Under the pieces are notes generated by a model. That model was not told where the DNA came from, did no database searches, and saw only the letters and a list, made by a program, of their open reading frames with translations. From positions 71,047,012 through 71,111,011 of the forward strand of contig JAOWCC010000577.1 of NCBI GenBank assembly GCA_030867875.1: a stretch of 64,000 nucleotides of DNA. The letters are read 5' to 3'. Of the stretch, positions 44,763 through 56,879 are shown piece by piece (position 1 is the first letter of the stretch; every line of letters begins with the position of its first letter). This DNA comes from Actinernus sp. WN-2022 (lineage: Eukaryota > Cnidaria > Anthozoa > Actiniaria > Actinernidae). The translations under genes were made by a program, and so were the position numbers.

Positions 44763-45816
44763 AATGATCAATACAAAACACGAACGGAATAGACAGAAAT
44801 GAAACCATCTAACTATCGCTTGCCAAATGGAATAGACAAAACACAAATGATAAAGACAAAACACGAACGATCTAACTACCGACGTAGAAATGATTCAACC
44901 AAGTATCAAATGATCAATACAAAACACGAACGGAATAGACAGAAATGAAATTATCTAATTATCTCTTGTCAAATGGAACAGACAAAACACAAATGGTAAA
45001 GACAAAACACGAACGATCTAACTACCGACGTAGAAATGATTCAACCAAGTATCAAATGATCAATACAAAACACGAACGGAATAGACAGAAATGAAGTCAT
45101 CTAAGTAGTAAGTTCTAACTATCTCTTGTCAAATGGAACAGACAACACACAAATGGTAAAGACAAAACACGAACGATCTAACTACCGACGTAGAAATGAT
45201 TCAACCAAATATCAAATGATCAATACAAAACACGAACGGAATAGACAGAAATGAAATCATCTAACTATCTCTTGTCAAATGGAACAGACAAAACACAAAT
45301 GGTAAAGACAAAACACGAACGATCTAACTACCGACGTAGAAATGATTCAACCAAGTATCAAATGATCAATACAAAACACGAATGATCCAACTCGCTTATG
45401 TCAAATGGAAAGATAACAATGAAATGATCCAACCTAAATACAAACGATCCAACGCAAAGTAATTCAATTCAACGTAAACACGAATGGTTTGGCGTGATGT
45501 CAAATGATCAAGTCAACAGTCGAATGGTTCAGTCGACGGGGGGTCTCCATGACGTCACGCACTGCAAAATTGGCGGCAAAACAAAGCTGCCATGTTTGGA
45601 CATGTTTGTCTCCTGAGTTGGATCTACCTGGACTGAACTAACAAATCTTCTACTAATCGATTCTGGTACTAAGTGTTTATTGCTATTTTACATCATCCTG
45701 AGAAGTTGTGAATAATATTTTATCAGCTTGTTTTGCTAGTCACCCAAATTAGTCTAGTCTAGCTAGGAAAATCGAAGGTCTTCCCGGTTGCAAAGTGGGC
45801 TTGAACTGATCTATTA
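44763..45816 (+). repeat. left arm: 146-bp minisatellite and unique inner part
   Basis: The landmark GACGTAGAAATGATTCAACC recurs at 44881, 45027, 45187 and 45333, spacing 146 bp (160 once, from a small insert). The inner part holds TGACGTCA, AATTGGCGGCAAAAC and GCCATGTTTGGACATG. Confidence 0.93.
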
Positions 45817-47705
45817 CAGGCGCGGATCCAGAAAAAAATCTGACCGGTTTCCGACTTCCCAAATCAAACTCCAAAATTGGAAATTTTACTGAACCCCCCT
45901 CCCTCTTAAATCTGGAAATTTTGACCGGTTTCCGTAAACCGTTTAAGGTGGCCCGCGGCTATTTATTTTGACAACGGGGGTATTTTTAAATCCGTGTTTT
46001 TGAATAGCTAAACATTATCCGATTTCCGAGATTTTTTGAACTTTTAATAACGAATCCTCGAATTTTATAAAAAGTACAATTAGAAAGTGATTAACAAAGA
46101 ATTGCTGAAGATTTAAGCGATTTTCCAAAACGTTGTTTTTTAGGAAAGAGCGTATATTTCAAAATCCAAAAGATGGATTTGTTCCATTTTACTTTCAACG
46201 AGTGCCCAACCTCCAAGGTCTGTGACAGGCAAGTCTCAGGTTAATTTTAACCCTAAACTATTATGCTCAGGCATCTGGTTCAACTGCCGGAGAAATATTA
46301 CAGTAATAATTAAATCGTACATACCATATGGAAGTTCAATACCACTTGAAACTTCTGTGCCAAAGGCAAGAAGATCGGAAATACTGCAACTAACGTTATG
46401 CGGCGACGAAGTAAGATAGGTTATTGCTGAATATTTGCGAAAATCGAGAAATTTGTATTCTTTCGGCGTCAAAAAAATTCACTCGTTTGTTTTTCTTAAG
46501 TTCCTAATATGACTTACAGTAGCATATTTTAAAGTACCTTACCGAGTTTCAGCGCGCTTTGACCATACGCTTTTGAGAAATAAAGGCTGTAAACTTCAGC
46601 TTGTGCGAGACTTCTAAAATCTAAATGCTTGGAAAACCCCTCATGTTCGCTAATTTATTAAATGGATTTGTTTTGAATTTCCGCACGGGTTCTGCCACTT
46701 GGGAATCGCGAGGCAAGGAATAATTAAAATTATAGTTGAAATTAAAATGAGAAATATAGGACTATCTTTTTTGGAGAACTGCCGGCTCTTTTTCTTCCTT
46801 CCCTTTACGTTTCTCCCCTCCCCCCTCTTAGCCCCAGCTGGGTAGCCGAGGATGACTAAGCCTAGCCTGCGAACAGAAAAGAGCCTGTTTGCTGTGGAAG
46901 AGCCTGTTCGCAGGCTAGACTAAGCCCATTTTTGAGTAAAAAACCCTGATAGAATATCATGCGGTTATATCATAGTAAAAGGTGTTGTAGTTTGGGTACT
47001 GGCGTGAATTTTTTTTTTTTTATAATTAGTAAACAAACTATCTCTAAATCTATATCAGCTATAGCGATAAAATCAGCCATCCGAAGAGCAGAAGTGATCA
47101 ATAATATCTGGTGCGATATAATACAAGCAAGAAACGATACGAGAATACAGTATATACATTAATTTGTTTTTACCAATTGATATTTTGCAGGCGCTTTTAT
47201 TTAAAGCCGGCCTGTTAAATTTCCGGTATCCTAGTGGTTTGGTCCCCGTGAATCCGATCTGCAGTAGTAGATGTGATCACAGTTTAAGCAAAATCTGTTG
47301 AATAATATTTAAATGTATTTGGTTTCTCTGTATTCTCCAAAGTTTGATTTATGGACTTTTTGGAATGCCACTTAGCCGGAAGTATAATATCTGTATGTCT
47401 GGAAACATTCGCGTGCATGCGTAACAATCTTTTGCTCCAACAGCATCTCATGCACGGTGAACAATACCCTCTATTTCTTGTTTAATACTCGCGATGTTAG
47501 TTTTCTAATTTGGCCATTTACATGGTCAAGGAGCTGGTTAATAAACAAAACGTGCGCAAACATCGGTTGTGTCTTCATCATAAGTTATCATATAAAACCG
47601 GAATTTCTATCTTCCTCGTACAAGTATGAAAATGCAATAAAAACTAAGGGTTCTCAATGGTATTTTTTAAGTAGTGAAACTAGAAGTAAATCCGGCGGAA
47701 CTTAC
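45817..47705. other. interior of the 8.2-kb structure, no gene recognised
   Basis: It begins with GGCGCGGATCCAGAA, a common repeat start. ORFs at 46222-46419 and 46236-46472 are mutual shadows without a domain. I looked for the catalytic part of an integrase on the minus strand here and did not find it. Confidence 0.4.
46863..46917. mobile_element. 55-bp Mutator-like mini-MITE, 9-bp duplication
   Basis: TAGCCTGCGAACAG and CTGTTCGCAGGCTA are perfect inverted ends; GACTAAGCC flanks both sides (46854-46862 and 46918-46926). Confidence 0.9.
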
Positions 47706-47876
47706 CAGATCTAGGAAAGTTGGCGACTATGCGCTTAATAAAAGTTTCCAGCATTTCGTCACTTATATTGCTATAACGAGAACTATTCGTCATTTCATAT
47801 TCTGCCATTCTATTCTCCACAGTCCGCTGACTAACTCCAAGCATTAATGCCATATCTTGATAGATAAAGTTATTTT
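47706..47876 (-). CDS. integrase-family N-terminal HTH exon (fragment)
   Basis: A 171-nt stretch between an acceptor (TTCAAAACAG) and a strong donor (GATCTG|GTAAGT) reads FIYQDMALMLGVSQRTVENR, then MAEYEMTN and later ISDEMLETFIKRIVANFPRS. This is the helix-turn-helix and linker expected at the N terminus of metazoan integrase-core transposases, a different subfamily from the gene at 10822. The catalytic exon is not seen downstream in the window, and no start exon is evident upstream, so this is an orphan exon or gene remnant. It lies within the 8.2-kb inverted-repeat structure. Confidence 0.65.
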
Positions 47877-48869
47877 CTGTTTTGAAATATGAACCGGCAA
47901 GAAAAAAGGACATTAAATCGTTTTCAGTGCTTTTCTATTTTATTTATTTTATTTATTTGCGTATTAGTAGAGTACAGGCCTTTAAAGTGCAAGTATCGCC
48001 ATAAAACAACATGAACTCTTTTTGCCCCAAATTCTATTTCTGATATTTTCCATGATAGATAAATTATGCTTTGTACATGTAAGTTACAGTACCAGGAAAA
48101 TGATAGTGTATATATTTTTATTTTGTTATTAGTGGTACAGGTTTATTGTTGCAAATTAGATATCACCCCCCTCCTTTGCATAGAGTAATTTACGTGTTGC
48201 CCCCTCTCTTGTGATATGATTTCACATTGTGCCCCCCCTCCCGTTTCTCGACCCCCTCCCCCTCCTGGTTTTGCACAGTCCCTTATCTCATGTTAACACA
48301 GTACAGTGTAGTACGTGGCACTATTACAGAGGTTATTACCTTTAGGCGAGCGTACTTCATATTTTGCGGTGCGTTATTGGCAGGATTATATAATACATAA
48401 ATGCATAAAAAATACAAATACATATATACAAATACACAAATAAATAAATATTTTATTCATGGCATGGCTCTCTGGAAGAGCATGATTATATGAAGATACT
48501 CTGTGGGTAAATGAAGAGCCAGCCATATGAATTCTGCTCCATAATATATAGAGCTTATGTATCGACTAAGTATCTAATACGGCTAGGTTTATTATATAAA
48601 TCTGCAAAGAACGCACCTAATATGAGAACGTATTCGCCGGCAGTAAACATAAAATGGCTTCTCGATTGCCATTTTCTGCAGTTTTTGTATATTTATATAT
48701 AATAAACAACTTATAAAGGCTCGCCAAAATACAAATGACTCGTAAAACTACAATGAGCCGAGTTAGCTGCTTAGCCGACTGATGACTTCTGTGTATTTCC
48801 AAGAGTCATTGATATGGAGCCTTTAGGCGATCCAAAATACGAACTGAATAAAAATACACAACCGTATTA
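47877..48869. other. interior of the 8.2-kb structure, no gene recognised
   Basis: AT-rich; a C-rich stretch at 48160-48290 ends in GCACAGTCCCTTA, resembling the GGGACTGTTC family end. Confidence 0.4.
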
Positions 48870-49141
48870 GGCCATCCCAATAAAATGTTTCGTTTCCCAT
48901 CGCCATCTGGCTCGTGATGGTGGGTCGGTCGGCCGGTAAAAACGTTAGGGGATCTGGAACCAAGTCGGCTTGAAGACACTTTTTCCTCTATTAGTTGTGG
49001 ATTGACAACTTGCACGAGAAAAGTAAGAAACTTTTCCACAAAATTGGGTCGGTCTTTATAAACTTTGAATTCAGTCTTTTGGATTTCCCCCCAAAAAGAG
49101 TCGGTCGGATGATGGTAAACAAAACATTTATTGGGATGGCC
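48870..49141. mobile_element. PIF/Harbinger-like MITE, 272 bp, TTA duplication
   Basis: Ends GGCCATCCCAATAAA and its inverse, flanked by TTA at 48867-48869 and 49142-49144. Subterminal parts share GTTTCCCATC and GGGTCGGTCGG. The 3-bp TTA duplication is the usual PIF/Harbinger sign. Confidence 0.82.
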
Positions 49142-49359
49142 TTAGCATGGTCGAGGCAAATTGCCGTATCAGATGTTTCAACAGAGAAGTTTGTATTACA
49201 TTCGTATATAAATTGTGCAAATAAATATTATTTTCTTTCCATAATAAGCAAAAATCTTATATGCTCGCTCGAGAAATGGGATTTACTATATAACAACAGC
49301 AACAATTTATTAGCATTCCCATGTACATAAATGGTATTGCCACTACATTACATATGTAA

Positions 49360-51058
49360 TTATATATATATAATAAATTTATTCATAAACTAATTACAAT
49401 AATAATATAATAAATGATTGAACAAGAGTAATTGTTTCAGTTTATTATTAAACTGTTTTTGGTGTAATTAACCGATTCCGTAACTGAAAGGCTTCAAAAA
49501 TGAAATGTCCAGTTTTTTTGCAAATAAGAGGGTCAATATTGTTGAATAAAAATAGGGTCTTTTCTTTGATATCTAAGTTTCTAAAGTGTTTATATTTCTG
49601 ACATATGTCTTCAAAGAATTGGTTTCTAATTCTATTATATAGGTCACAGTGAAATATGAAGTGCATTTCATTCTCAATATAGTTTGATTGACATTGTTGG
49701 CATGTTCTTAGCTCGAGGGGGATTCTAGGGTTGGAGTGTCTACCGGTTTCTATTCTGAGGTTGTGATTACCACATCTTAATTTCGTAAGCATTCTTCTAT
49801 GCTCCGTATTCTTAATTTGGTTAAAATATATAGAGCTGCTGGTATCATGCTTGAATAGCGAGTAAAATTCGAGTTTTCTGTTTATTTCGATGAGTTTTAA
49901 TTGATGTAATTTTGATTGATGAATAATGTTTTGCGTTACTTTAGGTATACATTTTGTTGTATATTGTTCGATGTTATGTTCTTGTCCATTATCAAGTGCG
50001 TCGAATAAGTTTAAAATTTTATTTATTGATAACATAAAACTTGCTTTATTGGAGGATGCTAAATCATTTGAGATAAGAAGACACTGTTTAGCGATGCTAT
50101 TATCAGGAAGTTGTTTGAGATGTAACCAAAAATGTAACATATTGCGATAAATTGTAGATTTCAAAGACAGTCTACCTACCTCATTACGAGATGCTACATT
50201 GGACGCTCTTTTATTTAATCCTAGATAATATTTAAAGAATTGGGTGTGGAGTCGTTCGATTGGGTCTGATTCCCATTTATGAAAATTCATACTATCATAA
50301 GCACCCCAAATTTCAGAGTTATATAATAAGATAGGTGCAAATAAGCTATCAAAAAGCTTATTGCATATATTTATAGGTATTTTTGTAAAATCAAGATATC
50401 TCTTTGTACCAAAAATAGAACGTCTATTTTTCTCAGTTGAGGTTATTTTTGATTTTGTGAAGCTACCATTACTGGAAATTGTGGACCCCAAGTAAGTGTA
50501 GTCGAGAGAATTCGTAATATGTGAACCGTTTAGGAAGAAATTGTATTTCTCTAAACTAGATTTGCGACACTGTTTTTGAAAAATTACAGTATTCGTTTTC
50601 TTTTTATTTATGGTTAACATCCATTGTTGACAATAATCTTGTAACGTGTTAATGGTATTTTGTAAACCTGCAGCACTAGTAGATATTAAGACAAGGTCGT
50701 CCGCGTAGATTAAACTATTTAGAGATGATCCATTTGGTAGAGAAACTGGGTCAAGCTCAGGAGTATTTTGTAAGATAAAAGGTATTTCATTCAAATATAA
50801 ATTAAATAAGAGTGGGGATAAAATACACCCTTGTCGAACACCTATATTGAATTTAAAATAATTAGTTCTCTTATTTCTTAATTTGATACTACATTCAGTT
50901 TTTGCATACATGTCTGAGATGATATTGAAGAACTTCCCTCCCATATTATAATTCAATAGTTTCGTAAATAAACCTGGATGCCATACCGAATCAAAAGCTT
51001 TCCGGAAATCAACGAAACAACAAAATAAGTTACCTTTGTTCGCATTCATATATGGTGA
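49360..51058 (-). pseudogene. 5'-truncated LINE with a 533-codon reverse transcriptase frame
   Basis: The open frame 51049-49448 begins inside the reverse transcriptase: CCFVDFRKAFDSVWH (catalytic D at residue 14), IGVRQGCILSPLLFNLYLNE, then YADD at residues 115-118 and YLGSTISSNGSF. The long thumb and connection follow. The C terminus has a CCHC knuckle (CQQC, then HFIFHC at about 452-470). The upstream half of the polymerase and any endonuclease are missing, as in normal LINE truncation. The 3' region ends in AT-rich simple repeats near 49360. The frame has no stop over 533 codons, so the insertion is recent. It interrupts the interior of the 8.2-kb structure. Confidence 0.93.
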
Positions 51059-51591
51059 TGGAAAGCCATTTCACTGTAACTACCTGAAATAGTCTCATAT
51101 TCGGTGCCCTCTTATGCATATTTCGTGCATTCTTGGTAGAACTGGTATTCTGATTCTGAGTCAAATGTCAGTGGCGATTGATAAAGATGTTGAGTGAGTA
51201 TTTCGTGGATCATTTCTACTGACAAAAAGAGTATGTAACTGGATTTCAAAAAAAATCACATACATGTACTTTTCCACTTGAGAACATCTGCTTAGGCGGA
51301 TTTACAGAGGCTCACAACAATTACATATGTGAAGTGTTGTATTCCGGTGAAATTTTCGATGCGAACTTGTAGCAGTTTGAACGAGGTATGCACATGCAGA
51401 ACTGAGCTATAAATGGCTCCAGGTATGCATGCATTTAAAGTCCGAGGCCGGAAATCTGTAAGTATAGAGGCGTCTGATTTCTCTTTGAACTGAACCATGA
51501 CAGAACATTCCAAATGAAAGTTAAATGTTCGGATATTTTTGTGTTATAATCAATGATGTAATTAAGAACTATTAAAATCTAAGAGGAATCA
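51059..51591. other. interior of the 8.2-kb structure, no gene recognised
   Basis: The minus-strand ORF at 51292-51513 has no known domain. Confidence 0.35.
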
Positions 51592-52993
51592 TAATAGATC
51601 AGTTCAAGCCCACTTTGCAACCGGGAAGACCTTCGACTGATTTTCCTAGCTAGATTAGACTAATTTGGGGGACTAGCAAAACAAGCTGATAAAATATTAT
51701 TCACAACTTCTCAGAATGATGTAAAATAGCAATAAACACTTAGTACCATAATCGATTTAATAGTAGAACCAACTCAGGAGACAAACATGTCCAAACATGG
51801 CAGCTTTGTTTTGCCGCCAATTTTGCAGTGCGTGACGTCATGGAGACCCCCCGTCGACTGAACCATTCGACTGTTGACTTGATCATTTGACATCACGCCA
51901 AACCATTCGTGTTTACGTCGAATTGAATTACTTTGCGTTGGATCGTTTGTATTTAGGTTGGATCATTTCATTGTTATCTTTCCATTTGACATAAGCGAGT
52001 TGGATCATTCGTGTTTTGTATTGATCATTTGATACTTGGTTGAATCATTTCTACGTCGGTAGTTAGATCGTTCGTGTTTTGTCTTTACCATTTGTGTTTT
52101 GTCTGTTCCATTTGACAAGAGAGAGTTAGATGATTTCATTTCTGTCTATTCCGTTCGTGTTTTGTATTGATCATTTGATACTTGGTTGAATCATTTCTAC
52201 GTCGGTAGTTAGATCGTTCGTGTTTTGTCTTTACCATTTGTGTTTTGTCTGTTCCATTTGACAAGAGATAGTTAGATGATTTCATTTCTGTCTATTCCGT
52301 TCGTGTTTTGTATTGATCATTTGATACTTGGTTGAATCATTTCTACGTCGGTAGTTAGATCGTTCGTGTTTTGTCTTTACCATTTGTGTTTTGTCTGTTC
52401 CATTTGACAAGAGATAGTTAGATGATTTCATTTCTGTCTATTCCGTTCGTGTTTTGTATTGATCATTTGATACTTGGTTGAATCATTTCTACGTCGGTAG
52501 TTAGATCGTTCGTGTTTTGTCTTTACCATTTGTGTTTTGTCTGTTCCATTTGACAAGAGATAGTTAGATGATTTAATTTCTGTCTATTCCGTTCGTGTTT
52601 TGTATTGATCATTTGATACTTGGTTGAATCATTTCTACTGCGGTAGTTAGATCGTTCGTGTTTTGTCTTTACCATTTGTGTTTTGTCTGTTCCATTTGAC
52701 AAGAGATAATTAGATGATTTCATTTCTGTCTATTCCGTTCGTGTTTTGTATTGATCATTTGATACTTGGTTGAATCATTTCTACGTCTGTAGTTAGATCG
52801 TTCGTGTTTTGTCTTTATCATTTGTGTGTTGTCTGTTCCATTTGACAAGAGATAGTTAGATGACTTCATTTCTGTCTATTCCGTTCGTGTTTTGTATTGA
52901 TCATTTGATACTTGGTTGAATCATTTCTACGTCGGTAGTTAGATCGTTCGTGTTTTGTCTTTACCATTTGTGTTTTGTCTATTCCATTTGGCA
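51592..52993 (-). repeat. right arm: seven 146-bp units and inner part
   Basis: The inverted landmark CTACGTCGGTAG (or a variant) recurs at 52051, 52197, 52343, 52489, 52635, 52781 and 52927, an exact 146-bp period. The inner part matches the left arm with few differences down to AATAGATCAGTTCAAG at 51592. Confidence 0.95.
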
Positions 52994-53589
52994 CTGTCAA
53001 TACTCATGTGATACTTAAAATCTTTCAAAGTTGTAAATATTAAGAACGTCGAACATTTGGAAAAATAGTGATTAATTTATGCTCCTTAGTGAAATGGAAA
53101 TCATGTGGTTATTTTGGTTTTCACATGAAAATTTTACCAGAAGTGAAATGTTCGCAGGTTTAACTGCTGACTAAAACTATAGTTTTTACAGCTATCCCAC
53201 AATTAACTGCATGTTTGGATAGCTGAGGTTTTGGTGTAAAGTTTGATACCAAATATATCAACCTTCAAGCAATTTTTCACCCTGAGATTCATGAACCAGA
53301 AACATCTTAGTATTTGGATCCTAGCATTTTTGGGCTACCTGTGTTATCCTAGGGTACCCTGGCTTACTTTAAGTCCATCGTGTTCTACTTGTGTTCTGAC
53401 TCCTGTGGAGTTTTAGATGAGATCAACTGTGTGTGCGTACTTTCGCATCTGAGTGTGCGTTGTAATTGGCAAACATGCTGGAATCTGAGATCTTCCACGT
53501 TACAAAAGATACGCTGGAGTTCAAGCTGCGTGCAGCTTCTTGTTTCCTATTTAATCTACAGCTAATAAGTTGTAGTTGATGTAGTGTTG
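52994..53589. other. no gene recognised
   Basis: GGGCTACCTGTG near 53331 matches the terminal motif of the MITE at 60252, but no partner was found. The ORF at 53380-53565 is unsupported. Confidence 0.35.
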
Positions 53590-53865
53590 AGTCTTTTATA
53601 AATTCATTCTTTTATATATTGGACAAGCTGGTCTTAGATGTCAAGTCATTACCCCCTTTATCATATAGATCTACGAGTTTGTTAATTGAAGTCATGAAGC
53701 TCAGTTTTCCTGAGGATACTAAATCATTTGAAACAAATGGACATTGCTCATGTTTGCGATACTATTTTTAGGATGTCTCTGTAAAGGAACCCAAAAATGT
53801 AACATGTTGCGATAAATCCAATGTTTTAAAGATAACCTACCAACTTCATAATGGACAGCTACATT
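53590..53865 (-). pseudogene. LINE fragment (same family as 49360-51058), part 1
   Basis: From about 53690 the sequence parallels 50000-50195 of the longer LINE (TAAATCATTTGA, AAAAATGTAACAT.TTGCGATAAAT). It stops at GCTACATT, where the insertion begins. Confidence 0.8.
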
Positions 53866-55783
53866 AATTACTCGGGCTGCCTGTGGCAGCACCGAGTCTT
53901 AAAATGCAAGTCGTTTTTTTTTTATTCCATGTAGCAAGCTTTCTGCGCATGCGTTAAAGGTCAAATTCACACCAATCAGATTGCACTGTGCTGGTCACGC
54001 AACAATCGCCAGGTTAATTTATTTACACAATTTAATACAGTAAAGCAAGATGGCGGAACCCGCGAGCAACTTTCTCTCTAACTTGGAGTCTCATCTCTCA
54101 AATGTAAGCCAGTTTAATGTTTTATTTAACTTCACTCGTGCGAAAGCCTTCCAACAGGCTCAGGATATTGCAACTGGCGCTATTTTCGGAGCCGAAGGAC
54201 CACGTTTTTTACGCAGATGGCCAGTGATTTTATATACGACACGTACGACGACCTGAAGAAAACGGGCCAGGATCCGGAAAGCTAAAATTCGAAGAAATAC
54301 GTATTGGAATCTATAAGCCTTCGGCTCGCTGTGCTGCATTTAAAACATCCGAGAAGAAAATCTTATTTTGGGTGAAGGCACTTCAAGACCAATATTATGA
54401 GTCTCTTAAAAACTGTCAGAGATTTAAATTTACCGTAAGTTGGATCAGAGAGTATTGACTGAGAGTATTGAGATCAAGTTATTTCGTTCCAGCGAGGATA
54501 TTGACCTAGCGGAAACGGTACAAGCTGTCGAAGGATTTTACTTATAATCATCCACGTCTACTTAACAACAGGAATAGTTAGGTGCCAAAGCATGGGGAAA
54601 GATTGAGTTTCCCAGATTACAGATGAAAGTAGAGAACTTAACGAATGAAGAAACAGAGGTCACGCGCGACATGCTTGAGAAAATGAACATGTTCAACACT
54701 TTATGTTATACTAAGAAAAGAAAACAAATTACAGAGCCTGCAAGTTCACAAGTCAATAAAAAACCCCAAGAGCCTGTAGTTTTGGATCAACATATCCTTG
54801 AAACTCCAAAAGCAACATACACATGAGTCAAATTCAAACCGGAAGAGACGGAATTCTTTAGATTCTTCACGAGATTGTTAGCCCGCAATAAGAACTCGCT
54901 CGCTGCTTTAACGACCTTGATTTGTAACATGGAGGCTGACCTGACTGATAGTATGCGTAATTAATTCTTACTCTCGTCACATCAAAACACGAATCAAGAA
55001 ACCAAACTCAGTCATTTGGAAGACAAATTAGTGCAGCAAGATAATATATACAAGACCGAAATCAAGATGCTGTCAGCACGAATATATTATGGACCTAGAA
55101 GTTGAAAATGGCGAGTTGAAAGCGGATATAATAAAGCTAAGATCCGACTTTCAAACTTAAAAAAATTATTTCAAGAATACAAAAAAGAAGACAATGAAAG
55201 ACCAAGGTCTCCAGTGTTCCGAGACTACCCAACCTACTGAAGCTTATCAGTTTGTTCAAGAGCCATCTTTCTTACATGACAACCCGATCCCTATTCGAGG
55301 GGCTGAATGGGGGGGTACCAATATCAGTTAACAGCTAAATTTTTAGCTATTTATCAGTTATCAGTTAACCCCATTTAGCCCCTCCTATTCATCAGAATAC
55401 ATTTTCTGTGCTAAATGACGAGAGTTTATAATTACCTGACCAACAACCCACTACTAAAGAAAGGGACCATGAAGTACGGTAGTACGGTTAATTCTCGGGT
55501 TCAAAACAATGAATATATGCCTGCTCAAATGCAGTGTGTTAAACGAATAAGTAGTGTTTAAATTAAAAGGTCAACATACGAGAAAAACAAAAATATTAAA
55601 TTACATATATACTAGGGGAGCAGAGAATGAAAGTCACCGCGATACCGGCCACTCCAAAAGACTGCTAAATTCAGCTAATAATTCTTCCCTTTGGTTATTA
55701 CTAAGAGGATTTCAAATGAAAGTGTATTTCATCTTCAATCTCATGTGGCCCGAGTGAAATCCCAGATGGGCTCTTGTTTAATT
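53866..55783. mobile_element. 1.92-kb insertion in the LINE, 5-bp duplication ACATT
   Basis: ACATT stands on both sides (53861-53865 and 55784-55788), and the LINE resumes directly after it. The left end AATTACTCGGGCTGCC contains a strong hairpin (GCTGCC TGT GGCAGC within ACTCGG..CCGAGT). The right end holds CCCGAGTG and finishes TTTAATT, so the ends are weakly inverted. It carries a decayed coding region. The class is not clear. Confidence 0.75.
54050..55240 (+). pseudogene. decayed protein-coding region of unknown function
   Basis: An ATG in a good context (AAGATGGCGG) opens a 68-codon frame (MAEPASNFLSNLESHLSNVS). Long open stretches follow in other frames: about 54217-54262, 54265-54450 (including LFWVKALQDQYYESLKN), 54460-54545, 54590-54826 (KVENLTNEETEVTRDM) and about 54830-55240 with scattered stops. 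The later part has a heptad-like, charged composition suggesting a coiled coil. Continuous amino-acid-like sequence broken by frameshifts points to a former gene of roughly 350-400 codons carried by the insertion. I do not recognise the family. Confidence 0.5.
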
Positions 55784-56110
55784 ACATTGTAGGTGCTCTT
55801 TTATTCAAACCAAGATAAAATTTGAAGAATTGCATATGAAGTCTCTCAATAGGATCAGGTTCCCATTTTTGAAAATTAACACTATCATAAGCTCCCCATA
55901 CATCCGAGTTATATAGTAAGATAGGGGCAAACAAGGTATCAAATAACTTAGTACACATTTTTATATGCATTCTAGTAAAATCAAGGTAACGTTTTGCTGC
56001 AAAAATAGAACTTCGTGTTTTCTCTTTGGAAATTAATTTGGATTTTGTAAAATTTCCATTGCTCGAGATCGTAGTTCCTAAATAAGTATACTCATAATTA
56101 AAGTCTGTTG
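55784..56110 (-). pseudogene. LINE fragment, part 2
   Basis: The minus-strand frame 55970-55782 (KLFDTLFAPILLYNSDVWGA, PDPIERLHMQFFKFYLGLNK) matches the thumb region of the LINE at 49360-51058; further upstream similarity (ISSNGNFTKSK) runs to about 56110 in another frame. Together with 53590-53865 it is one LINE split by the 1.92-kb insertion. Confidence 0.85.
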
Positions 56111-56645
56111 TGTATGTTTTTGTGTCGAAAATCGTATGTTTAAGCCAAAATTTCGGGCTAGAAATTTAGTATGGTACCCTTGAGGTTGCAGATAGTTTTT
56201 ATTTGGTGAAAATACATGCAAATGTGCATTTCAGTCATTTATCGCTAGTAATATAATCCCTCATCATTCCATTTGACCTTTAATGACGAGAAATAAGCAT
56301 TTCCGGTTTTGGCCAGTATATTTCAGTCTTGCTGGATTTGCAATAAAATATTGCGAGATTGTTTTTAGAATTGAAAACAGACAGAACATATGGCAGCAGA
56401 CTAATACCCTGACATACACGACGACTGCAAGGCTGTCTCTGTTACCTTTAACTGCTACACAAGCATTAAGCGAAACTAATCTCATCACACACTACACACA
56501 TGTGAGACTCGTCATACTCTTTGGGCATACTTAGTCTTTATATACTTAACTGCGTTATTATTAGAAACGATCGATCAATGCAAGCTTAAACGAAATTAAG
56601 TAAAGTTAAATGCAATAAACTATGTATCATACTCCGATTAGTATA
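56111..56645. other. no gene; start of dispersed-repeat territory
   Basis: GTCATACTCTTTG near 56513 also occurs at 61431. Overlapping ORFs at 56264-56534 on both strands are unsupported. Confidence 0.4.
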
Positions 56646-56783
56646 GGTAATCATACGGTTTGGAGTGCAATTTGAGATTAATTTGCACGAGTGGGTTTGA
56701 GCCATAGGGCGAGTGCAATTTGAGCTCTTTGAAAAACACACGAGTGAAAATTAATTCCAAATTGCAGGAGAAAACCGTATGAT
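56646..56783. mobile_element. hairpin MITE of 138 bp
   Basis: GTAATCATACGGTTT at the left pairs with AAACCGTATGATTAC at the right; GTGCAATTTGAG and AATTAATT add to the arms. It resembles the element at 32384. Confidence 0.82.
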
Positions 56784-56879
56784 TACTTGTTAATCATATA
56801 TACTGCTATTTTGAGTACAGTGCAATTTGGGATTAATTGCCCTTCTCTCAACCAATCAGAATCGAGAAATTTTGTTGTG

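Larger units (their letters stand above)
44763..52993. mobile_element. 8.2-kb inverted-repeat structure with minisatellite arms
   Basis: The left arm (44763-45816) and right arm (51592-52993) are inverted copies. Each has an inner unique part of about 430 bp and an outer array of a 146-bp unit: about four units on the left, seven on the right. The interior of about 5.8 kb holds an integrase-type HTH exon (47706-47876), a PIF-like MITE, a mini Mutator-like MITE and a truncated LINE. The extent and symmetry suggest a large DNA transposon with minisatellite termini, but no target duplication or complete transposase could be found; an inverted segmental duplication remains possible. Confidence 0.7.

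Noticed and set aside
44763..45400. CRISPR-like array
   Set aside because: Units are 146-bp near-identical minisatellite repeats in an animal genome, without spacer variation.
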